From assembly GCA_047495785.1 (NCBI GenBank), contig JBLDXI010000018.1, forward strand, positions 579,464-643,463: a DNA stretch of 64,000 nt. The letters are read 5' to 3'. Below, piece after piece: positions 34,471 to 48,300 of the stretch. Source of the DNA: Lepidodermella squamata. Its lineage: Eukaryota; Gastrotricha. The notes below the pieces were generated by a model. The model had not been told where the DNA came from. It saw only the letters and a program-made list of their open reading frames with translations, and did no database searches. The position numbers were made by a program, and so were the translations under genes. Within the stretch, counting starts at the first letter, position 1, and each line of letters begins with the position of its first letter.

Positions 34471-36259
34471 ACTCTGGCATCATTCGATAGTGGCAGCATT
34501 GCCAAACACGTTTGCAGCCGATTGGCGCACATTTCGGATGACCGATATTTCGCTGCCAGCCAAAACGGCTGAAATCGCAGTTTTGGACCCTTGTGCGTAG
34601 CACCACGATGCAGAATCGTGCTCCACCGCGGTAAGTCAGCCATATTCTGGCATCATTCGAGAGTGGCAGCATTGCCAAACACGTTTGCAGCCGATTGGCG
34701 CACATATCGGATGACCGATATTTCGCTGCCAGCCAAAACGGCTGAAATCGCAGTTTTCGACCCTTGTGCGTATCACCACGATGCAGAATCGTGCTCCACC
34801 GCGGTAAATCAGCCATATTCTGGCATCATTCGATAGTGGCAGCATTGCCAAACACGTTTGCAGCCGATTGGCGCACATTTCGGATGACCGATATTTCGCT
34901 GCCAGCCAAAACGGCTGATATCGCAGTTTTGGACCCTTGTGCGTATCACCACGATGCAGAATCGTGCTCCACCGCGGTAAATCAGCCATATTCTGGCATC
35001 ATTCGATAGTGGCAGCATTGCCAAACACGTTTGCAGCCGATTGGCGCACATTTCGGATGACCGATATTTCGCTGCCAGCCAAAACGGCTGAAATCGCAGT
35101 TTTGGACCATTGTGCGTATCACCATGATGCAGAATCGTGCTCCACCGCGGTAAATCAGCCATATTCTGGCATCATTCGAGAGTGGCAGCGTTGCCAAACA
35201 CGTTTGCAGCCGATTGGCGCACATTTCGGATGACCGATATTTCGCTGCCAGCCAAAACGGCTGATATCGCAGTTTTGGACCCTTGTGCGTATCACCACGA
35301 TGCAGAATCGTGCTCCACCGCGGTAAATCAGACATACTCTGGCATCATTCGATAGTGGCAGCATTGCCAAACACGTTTGCAGCCGATTGGCGCACATTTC
35401 GGATGACCGATATTTCGCTGCCAGCCAAAACGGCTGAAATCGCAGTTTTGGACCCTTGTGCGTAGCACCACGATGCAGAATCGTGCTCCACCGCGGTAAG
35501 TCAGCCATATTCTGGCATCATTCGAGAGTGGCAGCATTGCCAAACACGTTTGCAGCCGATTGGCGCACATATCGGATGACCGATATTTCGCTGCCAGCCA
35601 AAACGGCTGAAATCGCAGTTTTCGACCCTTGTGCGTATCACCACGATGCAGAATCGTGCTCCACCGCGGTAAATCAGCCATATTCTGGCATCATTCGATA
35701 GTGGCAGCATTGCCAAACACGTTTGCATCCGATTGGCGCAGATTTCGGATGACCGATATTTCGCTGCCAGCCAAAACGGCTGAAATCGCAGTTTTGGACC
35801 CTTGTGCGTATCACCACGATGCAGAATCGTGCTCCACCGCGGTAAATCAGCCATATTCTGGCATCATTCGAGAGTGGCAGCATTGCCAAACACGTTTGCA
35901 GCCGATTGGCGCACATATCGGATGACCGATATTTCGCTGCCAGCCAAAACGGCTGAAATCGCAGTTTTCGACCCTTGTGCGTATCACCACGATGCAGAAT
36001 CGTGCTCCACCGCGGTAAATCAGCCATATTCTGGCATCATTCGATAGTGGCAGCATTGCCAAACACGTTTGCAGCCGATTGGCGCACATTTCGGATGACC
36101 GATATTTCGCTGCCAGCCAAAACGGCTGAAATCGCAGTTTTCGACCCTTGTGCGTATCACCACGATGCAGAATCGTGCTCCACCGCGGTAAATCAGACAT
36201 ATTCTGGCATCATTCGAGAGTGGCAGCGTTGCCAAACACGTTTGCAGCCGATTGGCGCA

Positions 36260-39200
36260 CATATCGGATGACCGATATTTCGCTGCCAGCCAAAACGGCT
36301 GATATCGCAGTTTTGGACCCTTGTGCGTATCACCACGATGCAGAATCGTGCTCCACCGCGGTAAATCAGCCATATTCTGGCATCATTCGATAGTGGCAGC
36401 ATTGCCAAACACGTTTGCAGCCGATTGGCGCACATTTCGGATGACCGATATTTCGCTGCCAGCCAAAACGGCTGATATCGCAGTTTTCGACCCTTGTGCG
36501 TATCACCACGATGCAGAATCGTGCTCCACCGCGGTAAATCAGCCATATTCTGGCATCATTCGAGAGTGGCAGCATTGCCAAACACGTTTGCAGCCGATTG
36601 GCGCACATATCGGATGACCGATATTTCGCTGCCAGCCAAAACGGCTGAAATCGCAGTTTTCGACCCTTGTGCGTATCACCACGATGCAGAATCGTGCTCC
36701 ACCGCGGTAAATCAGCCATATTCTGGCATCATTCGAGAGTGGCAGCATTGCCAAACACGTTTGCAGCCGATTGGCGCACATTTCGGATGACCGATATTTC
36801 GCTGCCAGCCAAAACGGCTGATATCGCAGTTTTCGACCCTTGTGCGTATCACCACGATGCAGAATCGTGCTCCACCGCGGTAAATCAGCCATATTCTGGC
36901 ATCATTCGATAGTGGCAGCATTGCCAAACACGTTTGCAGCCGATTGGCGCACATATCGGATGACCGATATTTCGCTGCCAGCCAAAACGGCTGATATCGC
37001 AGTTTTGGACCCTTGTGCGTATCACCACGATGCAGAATCGTGCTCCACCGCGGTAAATCAGCCATATTCTGGCATCATTCGATAGTGGCAGCATTGCTAA
37101 ACACGTTTGCAGCCGATTGGCGCACATTTCGGATGACCGATATTTCGCTGCCAGCCAAAACGGCTGAAATCGCAGTTTTCGACCCTTGTGCGTATCACCA
37201 CGATGCAGAATCGTGCTCCACCGCGGTAAATCAGCCATATTCTGGCATCATTCGAGAGTGGCAGCGTTGCCAAACACGTTTGCAGCCGATTGGCGCACAT
37301 ATCGGATGACCGATATTTCGCTGCCAGCCAAAACGCCTGAAATCGCAGTTTTGGACCCTTGTGCGTATCACCATGATGCAGAATCGTGCTCCACCGCGGT
37401 AAATCAGCCATATTCTGGCATCATTCGATAGTGGCAGCATTGCCAAACACGTTTGCAGCCGATTGGCGCACATATCGGATGACCGATATTTCGCTGCCAG
37501 CCAAAACGGCTGAAATGGCCGTTTTAGACCATTGTGCGTATCACCACGATGCAGAATCGTGCTCCACCGCGGTAAATCAGACATATTCTGGCATCATTCG
37601 ATAGTGGCAGCATTGCCAAACACGTTTGCAGCCGATTGGCGCACATATCGGATGACCGATATTTCGCTGCCAGCCAAAACGGCTGAAATCGCCGTTTTAG
37701 ACCATTGTGCGTATCACCACGATGCAGAATCGTGCTCCACCGCGGTAAATCAGCCATATTCTGGCATCATTCGAGAGTGGCAGCATTGCCAAACACGTTT
37801 GCAGCCGATTGGCGCACATATCGGATGACCGATATTTCGCTGCCAGCCAAAACGGCTGAAATCGCAGTTTTCGACCCTTGTGCGTATCACCACGATGCAG
37901 AATCGTGCTCCACCGCGGTAAATCAGCCATATTCTGGCATCATTCGAGAGTGGCAGCATTGCCAAACACGTTTGCAGCCGATTGGCGCACATATCGGATG
38001 ACCGATATTTCGCTGCCAGCCAAAACGCCTGAAATCGCAGTTTTGGACCCTTGTGCGTATCACCACGATGCAGAAACGTGCTCCACCGCGGTAAATCAGC
38101 CATATTCTGGCATCATTCGATAGTGGCAGCATTGCCAAACACGTTTGCAGCCGATTGGCGCACATATCGGATGACCGATATTTCGCTGCCAGCCAAAACG
38201 GCTGAAATGGCCGTTTTAGACCATTGTGCGTATCACCACGATGCAGAATCGTGCTCCACCGCGGTAAATCAGACATATTCTGGCATCATTCGATAGTGGC
38301 AGCATTGCCAAACACGTTTGCAGCCGATTGGCGCACATTTCGGATGACCGATATTTCGCTGCCAGCCAAAACGGCTGAAATCGCAGTTTTGGACCATTGT
38401 GCGTATCACCATGATGCAGAATCGTGCTCCACCGCGGTAAATCAGCCATATTCTGGCATCATTCGAGAGTGGCAGCGTTGCCAAACACGTTTGCAGCCGA
38501 TTGGCGCACATTTCGGATGACCGATATTTCGCTGCCAGCCAAAACGGCTGATATCGCAGTTTTGGACCCTTGTGCGTGTCACCACGATGCAGAATCGTGC
38601 TCCACCGCGGTAAATCAGCCATATTCTGGCATCATTCGAGAGTGGCAGCATTGCCAAACACGTTTGCAGCCGATTGGCGCACATATCGGATGACCGATAT
38701 TTCGCTGCCAGCCAAAACGGCTGATATCGCAGTTTTGGACCCTTGTGCGTATCACCACGATGCAGAATCGTGCTCCACCGCGGTAAATCAGCCATATTCT
38801 GGCATCATTCGAGAGTGGCAGCGTTGCCAAACACGTTTGCAGCCGATTGGCGCACATTTCGGATGACCGATATTTCGCTGCCAGCCCAAACGCCTGAAAT
38901 CGCAGTTTTGGACCCTTGTGCGTATCACCACGATGCAGAATCGTGCTCCACCGCGGTAAATCAGACATATTCTGGCATCATTCGATAGTGGCAGCATTGC
39001 CAAACACGTTTGCAGCCGATTGGCGCACATTTCGGATGACCGATATTTCGCTGCCAGCCAAAACGGCTGATATCGCAGTTTTGGACCCTTGTGCGTATCA
39101 CCACGATGCAGAATCGTGCTCCACCGCGGTAAATCAGACATATTCTGGCATCATTCGATAGTGGCAGCATTGCCAAACACGTTTGCAGCCGATTGGCGCA

Positions 39201-39860
39201 CATTTCGGATGACCGATATTTCGCTGCCAGCCAAAACGGCTGATATCGCAGTTTTGGACCCTTGTGCGTATCACCACGATGCAGAATCGTGCTCCACCGC
39301 GGTAAATCAGCCATATTCTGGCATCATTCGAGAGTGGCAGCGTTGCCAAACACGTTTGCAGCCGATTGGCGCACATATCGGATGACCGATATTTCGCTGC
39401 CAGCCAAAACGGCTGATATCGCAGTTTTGGACCCTTGTGCGTATCACCACGATGCAGAATCGTGCTCCACCGCGGTAAATCAGCCATATTCTGGCATCAT
39501 TCGATAGTGGCAGCATTGCCAAACACGTTTGCAGCCGATTGGCGCACATTTCGGATGACCGATATTTCGCTGCCAGCCAAAACGGCTGATATCGCAGTTT
39601 TCGACCCTTGTGCGTATCACCACGATGCAGAATCGTGCTCCACCGCGGTAAATCAGCCATATTCTGGCATCATTCGAGAGTGGCAGCATTGCCAAACACG
39701 TTTGCAGCCGATTGGCGCACATATCGGATGACCGATATTTCGCTGCCAGCCAAAACGCCTGAAATCGCAGTTTTGGACCCTTGTGCGTATCACCACGATG
39801 CAGAAACGTGCTCCACCGCGGTAAATCAGCCATATTCTGGCATCATTCGATAGTGGCAGC
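36260..39860 (+). repeat. Displaced copy of the 20.0-23.6 kb satellite block
   Basis: Same monomer order as 20.0-23.6 kb with the 16,262-bp offset. The copy diverges at about 39.9 kb, where the expected gaaatggccg monomer is replaced by a catttcgg/ggaccat monomer. Confidence 0.82.
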
Positions 39861-41169
39861 ATTGCCAAACACGTTTGCAGCCGATTGGCGCACATTTCGG
39901 ATGACCGATATTTCGCTGCCAGCCAAAACGGCTGAAATCGCAGTTTTGGACCATTGTGCGTATCACCATGATGCAGAATCGTGCTCCACCGCGGTAAATC
40001 AGCCATATTCTGGCATCATTCGAGAGTGGCAGCGTTGCCAAACACGTTTGCAGCCGATTGGCGCACATTTCGGATGACCGATATTTCGCTGCCAGCCAAA
40101 ACGGCTGATATCGCAGTTTTGGACCCTTGTGCGTGTCACCACGATGCAGAATCGTGCTCCACCGCGGTAAATCAGCCATATTCTGGCATCATTCGAGAGT
40201 GGCAGCATTGCCAAACACGTTTGCAGCCGATTGGCGCACATATCGGATGACCGATATTTCGCTGCCAGCCAAAACGGCTGATATCGCAGTTTTGGACCCT
40301 TGTGCGTATCACCACGATGCAGAATCGTGCTCCACCGCGGTAAATCAGCCATATTCTGGCATCATTCGAGAGTGGCAGCGTTGCCAAACACGTTTGCAGC
40401 CGATTGGCGCACATTTCGGATGACCGATATTTCGCTGCCAGCCCAAACGCCTGAAATCGCAGTTTTGGACCCTTGTGCGTATCACCACGATGCAGAATCG
40501 TGCTCCACCGCGGTAAATCAGACATATTCTGGCATCATTCGATAGTGGCAGCATTGCCAAACACGTTTGCAGCCGATTGGCGCACATATCGGATGACCGA
40601 TATTTCGCTGCCAGCAAAAACGGCTGAAATCGCAGTTTTCGACCCTTGTGCGTATCACCACGATGCAGAATCGTGCTCCACCGCGGTAAATCAGACATAT
40701 TCTGGCATCATTCGATAGTGGCAGCATTGCCAAACACGTTTGCAGCCGATTGGCGCACATTTCGGATGACCGATATTTCGCTGCCAGCCAAAACGGCTGA
40801 TATCGCAGTTTTGGACCCTTGTGCGTATCACCACGATGCAGAATCGTGCTCCACCGCGGTAAATCAGCCATATTCTGGCATCATTCGAGAGTGGCAGCGT
40901 TGCCAAACACGTTTGCAGCCGATTGGCGCACATATCGGATGACCGATATTTCGCTGCCAGCCAAAACGGCTGATATCGCAGTTTTGGACCCTTGTGCGTA
41001 TCACCACGATGCAGAATCGTGCTCCACCGCGGTAAATCAGCCATATTCTGGCATCATTCGATAGTGGCAGCATTGCCAAACACGTTTGCAGCCGATTGGC
41101 GCACATTTCGGATGACCGATATTTCGCTGCCAGCCAAAACGGCTGATATCGCAGTTTTCGACCCTTGTG

Positions 41170-44100
41170 CGTATCACCACGATGCAGAAACGTGCTCCAC
41201 CGCGGTAAATCAGCCATATTCTGGCATCATTCGATAGTGGCAGCATTGCCAAACACGTTTGCAGCCGATTGGCGCACATTTCGGATGACCGATATTTCGC
41301 TGCCAGCCAAAACGGCTGAAATCGCAGTTTTGGACCATTGTGCGTATCACCATGATGCAGAATCGTGCTCCACCGCGGTAAATCAGCCATATTCTGGCAT
41401 CATTCGAGAGTGGCAGCGTTGCCAAACACGTTTGCAGCCGATTGGCGCACATTTCGGATGACCGATATTTCGCTGCCAGCCAAAACGGCTGATATCGCAG
41501 TTTTGGACCCTTGTGCGTGTCACCACGATGCAGAATCGTGCTCCACCGCGGTAAATCAGCCATATTCTGGCATCATTCGAGAGTGGCAGCATTGCCAAAC
41601 ACGTTTGCAGCCGATTGGCGCACATATCGGATGACCGATATTTCGCTGCCAGCCAAAACGGCTGATATCGCAGTTTTGGACCCTTGTGCGTATCACCACG
41701 ATGCAGAATCGTGCTCCACCGCGGTAAATCAGCCATATTCTGGCATCATTCGAGAGTGGCAGCGTTGCCAAACACGTTTGCAGCCGATTGGCGCACATTT
41801 CGGATGACCGATATTTCGCTGCCAGCCCAAACGCCTGAAATCGCAGTTTTGGACCCTTGTGCGTATCACCACGATGCAGAATCGTGCTCCACCGCGGTAA
41901 ATCAGACATATTCTGGCATCATTCGATAGTGGCAGCATTGCCAAACACGTTTGCAGCCGATTGGCGCACATATCGGATGACCGATATTTCGCTGCCAGCA
42001 AAAACGGCTGAAATCGCAGTTTTCGACCCTTGTGCGTATCACCACGATGCAGAATCGTGCTCCACCGCGGTAAATCAGACATATTCTGGCATCATTCGAT
42101 AGTGGCAGCATTGCCAAACACGTTTGCAGCCGATTGGCGCACATTTCGGATGACCGATATTTCGCTGCCAGCCAAAACGGCTGATATCGCAGTTTTGGAC
42201 CCTTGTGCGTATCACCACGATGCAGAATCGTGCTCCACCGCGGTAAATCAGCCATATTCTGGCATCATTCGAGAGTGGCAGCGTTGCCAAACACGTTTGC
42301 AGCCGATTGGCGCACATATCGGATGACCGATATTTCGCTGCCAGCCAAAACGGCTGATATCGCAGTTTTGGACCCTTGTGCGTATCACCACGATGCAGAA
42401 TCGTGCTCCACCGCGGTAAATCAGCCATATTCTGGCATCATTCGATAGTGGCAGCATTGCCAAACACGTTTGCAGCCGATTGGCGCACATTTCGGATGAC
42501 CGATATTTCGCTGCCAGCCAAAACGGCTGATATCGCAGTTTTCGACCCTTGTGCGTATCACCACGATGCAGAATCGTGCTCCACCGCGGTAAATCAGCCA
42601 TATTCTGGCATCATTCGATAGTGGCAGCATTGCCAAACACGTTTGCAGCCGATTGGCGCACATATCGGATGACCGATATTTCGCTGCCAGCCAAAACGGC
42701 TGATATCGCAGTTTTGGACCCTTGTGCGTATCACCACGATGCAGAATCGTGCTCCACCGCGGTAAATCAGCCATATTCTGGCATCATTCGAGAGTGGCAG
42801 CATTGCCAAACACGTTTGCAGCCGATTGGCGCACAGATCGGATGACCGATATTTCGCTGCCAGCCAAAACGGCTGAAATCGCAGTTTTCGACCCTTGTGC
42901 GTATCACCACGATGCAGAATCGTGCTCCACCGCGGTAAATCAGCCATATTCTGGCATCATTCGATAGTGGCAGCATTGCCAAACACGTTTGCAGCCGATT
43001 GGCGCACATTTCGGATGACCGATATTTCGCTGCCAGCCAAAACGGCTGAAATCGCAGTTTTGGACCATTGTGCGTATCACCATGATGCAGAATCGTGCTC
43101 CACCGCGGTAAATCAGCCATATTCTGGCATCATTCGAGAGTGGCAGCGTTGCCAAACACGTTTGCAGCCGATTGGCGCACATTTCGGATGACCGATATTT
43201 CGCTGCCAGCCAAAACGGCTGATATCGCAGTTTTCGACCCTTGTGCGTATCACCACGATGCAGAATCGTGCTCCACCGCGGTAAATCAGCCATATTCTGG
43301 CATCATTCGATAGTGGCAGCATTGCCAAACACGTTTGCAGCCGATTGGCGCACATATCGGATGACCGATATTTCGCTGCCAGCCAAAACGGCTGATATCG
43401 CAGTTTTGGACCCTTGTGCGTATCACCACGATGCAGAATCGTGCTCCACCGCGGTAAATCAGCCATATTCTGGCATCATTCGAGAGTGGCAGCATTGCCA
43501 AACACGTTTGCAGCCGATTGGCGCACATATCGGATGACCGATATTTCGCTGCCAGCCAAAACGGCTGAAATCGCAGTTTTGGACCATTGTGCGTATCACC
43601 ATGATGCAGAATCGTGCTCCACCGCGGTAAATCAGCCATATTCTGGCATCATTCGAGAGTGGCAGCGTTGCCAAACACGTTTGCAGCCGATTGGCGCACA
43701 TTTCGGATGACCGATATTTCGCTGCCAGCCAAAACGGCTGATATCGCAGTTTTGGACCCTTGTGCGTATCACCACGATGCAGAATCGTGCTCCACCGCGG
43801 TAAATCAGCCATATTCTGGCATCATTCGATAGTGGCAGCATTGCCAAACACGTTTGCAGCCGATTGGCGCACATTTCGGATGACCGATATTTCGCTGCCA
43901 GCCAAAACGGCTGATATCGCAGTTTTCGACCCTTGTGCGTATCACCACGATGCAGAATCGTGCTCCACCGCGGTAAATCAGCCATATTCTGGCATCATTC
44001 GATAGTGGCAGCATTGCCAAACACGTTTGCAGCCGATTGGCGCACATATCGGATGACCGATATTTCGCTGCCAGCCAAAACGGCTGATATCGCAGTTTTG

Positions 44101-45370
44101 GACCCTTGTGCGTATCACCACGATGCAGAATCGTGCTCCACCGCGGTAAATCAGCCATATTCTGGCATCATTCGAGAGTGGCAGCATTGCCAAACACGTT
44201 TGCAGCCGATTGGCGCACATATCGGATGACCGATATTTCGCTGCCAGCCAAAACGGCTGAAATCGCAGTTTTCGACCCTTGTGCGTATCACCACGATGCA
44301 GAATCGTGCTCCACCGCGGTAAATCAGACATATTCTGGCATCATTCGATAGTGGCAGCATTGCCAAACACGTTTGCAGCCGATTGGCGCACATTTCGGAT
44401 GACCGATATTTCGCTGCCAGCCAAAACGGCTGATATCGCAGTTTTGGACCCTTGTGCGTATCACCACGATGCAGAATCGTGCTCCACCGCGGTAAATCAG
44501 CCATATTCTGGCATCATTCGATAGTGGCAGCATTGCCAAACACGTTTGCAGCCGATTGGCGCACATATCGGATGACCGATATTTCGCTGCCAGCCAAAAC
44601 GGCTGATATCGCAGTTTCGGACCCTTGTGCGTATCACCACGATGCAGAATCGTGCTCCACCGCGGTAAATCAGACATATTCTGGCATCATTCGATAGTGG
44701 CAGCATTGCCAAACACGTTTGCAGCCGATTGGCGCACATTTCGGATGACCGATATTTCGCTGCCAGCCAAAACGGCTGATATCGCAGTTTTGGACCCTTG
44801 TGCGTATCACCACGATGCAGAATCGTGCTCCACCGCGGTAAATCAGCCATATTCTGGCATCATTCGAGAGTGGCAGCGTTGCCAAACACGTTTGCAGCCG
44901 ATTGGCGCACATTTCGGATGACCGATATTTCGCTGCCAGCCAAAACGGCTGATATCGCAGTTTTGGACCCTTGTGCGTATCACCACGATGCAGAATCGTG
45001 CTCCACCGCGGTAAATCAGCCATATTCTGGCATCATTCGATAGTGGCAGCATTGCCAAACACGTTTGCAGCCGATTGGCGCACATATCGGATGACCGATA
45101 TTTCGCTGCCAGCCAAAACGGCTGATATCGCAGTTTCGGACCCTTGTGCGTATCACCACGATGCAGAATCGTGCTCCACCGCGGTAAATCAGCCATATTC
45201 TGGCATCATTCGATAGTGGCAGCATTGCCAAACACGTTTGCAGCCGATTGGCGCACATATCGGATGACCGATATTTCGCTGCCAGCCAAAACGGCTGATA
45301 TCGCAGTTTTGGACCCTTGTGCGTATCACCACGATGCAGAATCGTGCTCCACCGCGGTAAATCAGCCATA
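41170..45370 (+). repeat. Displaced copy of the 27.5-31.7 kb satellite block
   Basis: Same monomer order as 27.5-31.7 kb. From about 45.2 kb on it matches instead the 34.1-34.6 kb region (offset 11,072 bp, 64 monomers), as expected if the source or copy changed repeat number inside the 15-monomer tandem. Confidence 0.82.
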
Positions 45371-48300
45371 TTCTGGCATCATTCGAAAGTGGCAGCGTTG
45401 CCAAACACGTTTGCAGCCGATTGGCGCACATTTCGGATGACCGATATTTCGCTGCCAGCCAAAACGGCTGATATCGCAGTTTTGGACCCTTGTGCGTATC
45501 ACCACGATGCAGAATCGTGCTCCACCGCGGTAAATCAGACATACTCTGGCATCATTCGATAGTGGCAGCATTGCCAAACACGTTTGCAGCCGATTGGCGC
45601 ACATTTCGGATGACCGATATTTCGCTGCCAGCCAAAACGGCTGAAATCGCAGTTTTGGACCCTTGTGCGTAGCACCACGATGCAGAATCGTGCTCCACCG
45701 CGGTAAGTCAGCCATATTCTGGCATCATTCGAGAGTGGCAGCATTGCCAAACACGTTTGCAGCCGATTGGCGCACATATCGGATGACCGATATTTCGCTG
45801 CCAGCCAAAACGGCTGAAATCGCAGTTTTCGACCCTTGTGCGTATCACCACGATGCAGAATCGTGCTCCACCGCGGTAAATCAGCCATATTCTGGCATCA
45901 TTCGATAGTGGCAGCATTGCCAAACACGTTTGCAGCCGATTGGCGCACATTTCGGATGACCGATATTTCGCTGCCAGCCAAAACGGCTGAAATCGCAGTT
46001 TTCGACCCTTGTGCGTATCACCACGATGCAGAATCGTGCTCCACCGCGGTAAATCAGACATATTCTGGCATCATTCGATAGTGGCAGCATTGCCAAACAC
46101 GTTTGCAGCCGATTGGCGCACATTTCGGATGACCGATATTTCGCTGCCAGCCAAAACGGCTGAAATCGCAGTTTTGGACCATTGTGCGTATCACCATGAT
46201 GCAGAATCGTGCTCCACCGCGGTAAATCAGCCATATTCTGGCATCATTCGAGAGTGGCAGCGTTGCCAAACACGTTTGCAGCCGATTGGCGCACATTTCG
46301 GATGACCGATATTTCGCTGCCAGCCAAAACGGCTGATATCGCAGTTTTGGACCCTTGTGCGTATCACCACGATGCAGAATCGTGCTCCACCGCGGTAAAT
46401 CAGACATACTCTGGCATCATTCGATAGTGGCAGCATTGCCAAACACGTTTGCAGCCGATTGGCGCACATTTCGGATGACCGATATTTCGCTGCCAGCCAA
46501 AACGGCTGAAATCGCAGTTTTGGACCCTTGTGCGTAGCACCACGATGCAGAATCGTGCTCCACCGCGGTAAGTCAGCCATATTCTGGCATCATTCGAGAG
46601 TGGCAGCATTGCCAAACACGTTTGCAGCCGATTGGCGCACATATCGGATGACCGATATTTCGCTGCCAGCCAAAACGGCTGAAATCGCAGTTTTCGACCC
46701 TTGTGCGTATCACCACGATGCAGAATCGTGCTCCACCGCGGTAAATCAGCCATATTCTGGCATCATTCGATAGTGGCAGCATTGCCAAACACGTTTGCAT
46801 CCGATTGGCGCAGATTTCGGATGACCGATATTTCGCTGCCAGCCAAAACGGCTGAAATCGCAGTTTTGGACCATTGTGCGTATCACCATGATGCAGAATC
46901 GTGCTCCACCGCGGTAAATCAGCCATATTCTGGCATCATTCGAGAGTGGCAGCGTTGCCAAACACGTTTGCAGCCGATTGGCGCACATTTCGGATGACCG
47001 ATATTTCGCTGCCAGCCAAAACGGCTGAAATCGCAGTTTTCGACCCTTGTGCGTATCACCACGATGCAGAATCGTGCTCCACCGCGGTAAATCAGCCATA
47101 TTCTGGCATCATTCGATAGTGGCAGCATTGCCAAACACGTTTGCAGCCGATTGGCGCACATTTCGGATGACCGATATTTCGCTGCCAGCCAAAACGGCTG
47201 AAATCGCAGTTTTCGACCCTTGTGCGTATCACCACGATGCAGAATCGTGCTCCACCGCGGTAAATCAGACATATTCTGGCATCATTCGATAGTGGCAGCA
47301 TTGCCAAACACGTTTGCAGCCGATTGGCGCACATTTCGGATGACCGATATTTCGCTGCCAGCCAAAACGGCTGAAATCGCAGTTTTGGACCATTGTGCGT
47401 ATCACCATGATGCAGAATCGTGCTCCACCGCGGTAAATCAGCCATATTCTGGCATCATTCGAGAGTGGCAGCGTTGCCAAACACGTTTGCAGCCGATTGG
47501 CGCACATTTCGGATGACCGATATTTCGCTGCCAGCCAAAACGGCTGATATCGCAGTTTTGGACCCTTGTGCGTATCACCACGATGCAGAATCGTGCTCCA
47601 CCGCGGTAAATCAGCCATATTCTGGCATCATTCGAGAGTGGCAGCGTTGCCAAACACGTTTGCAGCCGATTGGCGCACATTTCGGATGACCGATATTTCG
47701 CTGCCAGCCAAAACGGCTGAAATCGCAGTTTTCGACCCTTGTGCGTATCACCACGATGCAGAATCGTGCTCCACCGCGGTAAATCAGACATACTCTGGCA
47801 TCATTCGATAGTGGCAGCATTGCCAAACACGTTTGCAGCCGATTGGCGCACATTTCGGATGACCGATATTTCGCTGCCAGCCAAAACGGCTGAAATCGCA
47901 GTTTTGGACCCTTGTGCGTAGCACCACGATGCAGAATCGTGCTCCACCGCGGTAAGTCAGCCATATTCTGGCATCATTCGAGAGTGGCAGCATTGCCAAA
48001 CACGTTTGCAGCCGATTGGCGCACATATCGGATGACCGATATTTCGCTGCCAGCCAAAACGGCTGAAATCGCAGTTTTCGACCCTTGTGCGTATCACCAC
48101 GATGCAGAATCGTGCTCCACCGCGGTAAATCAGCCATATTCTGGCATCATTCGATAGTGGCAGCATTGCCAAACACGTTTGCAGCCGATTGGCGCACATT
48201 TCGGATGACCGATATTTCGCTGCCAGCCAAAACGGCTGAAATCGCAGTTTTCGACCCTTGTGCGTATCACCACGATGCAGAATCGTGCTCCACCGCGGTA

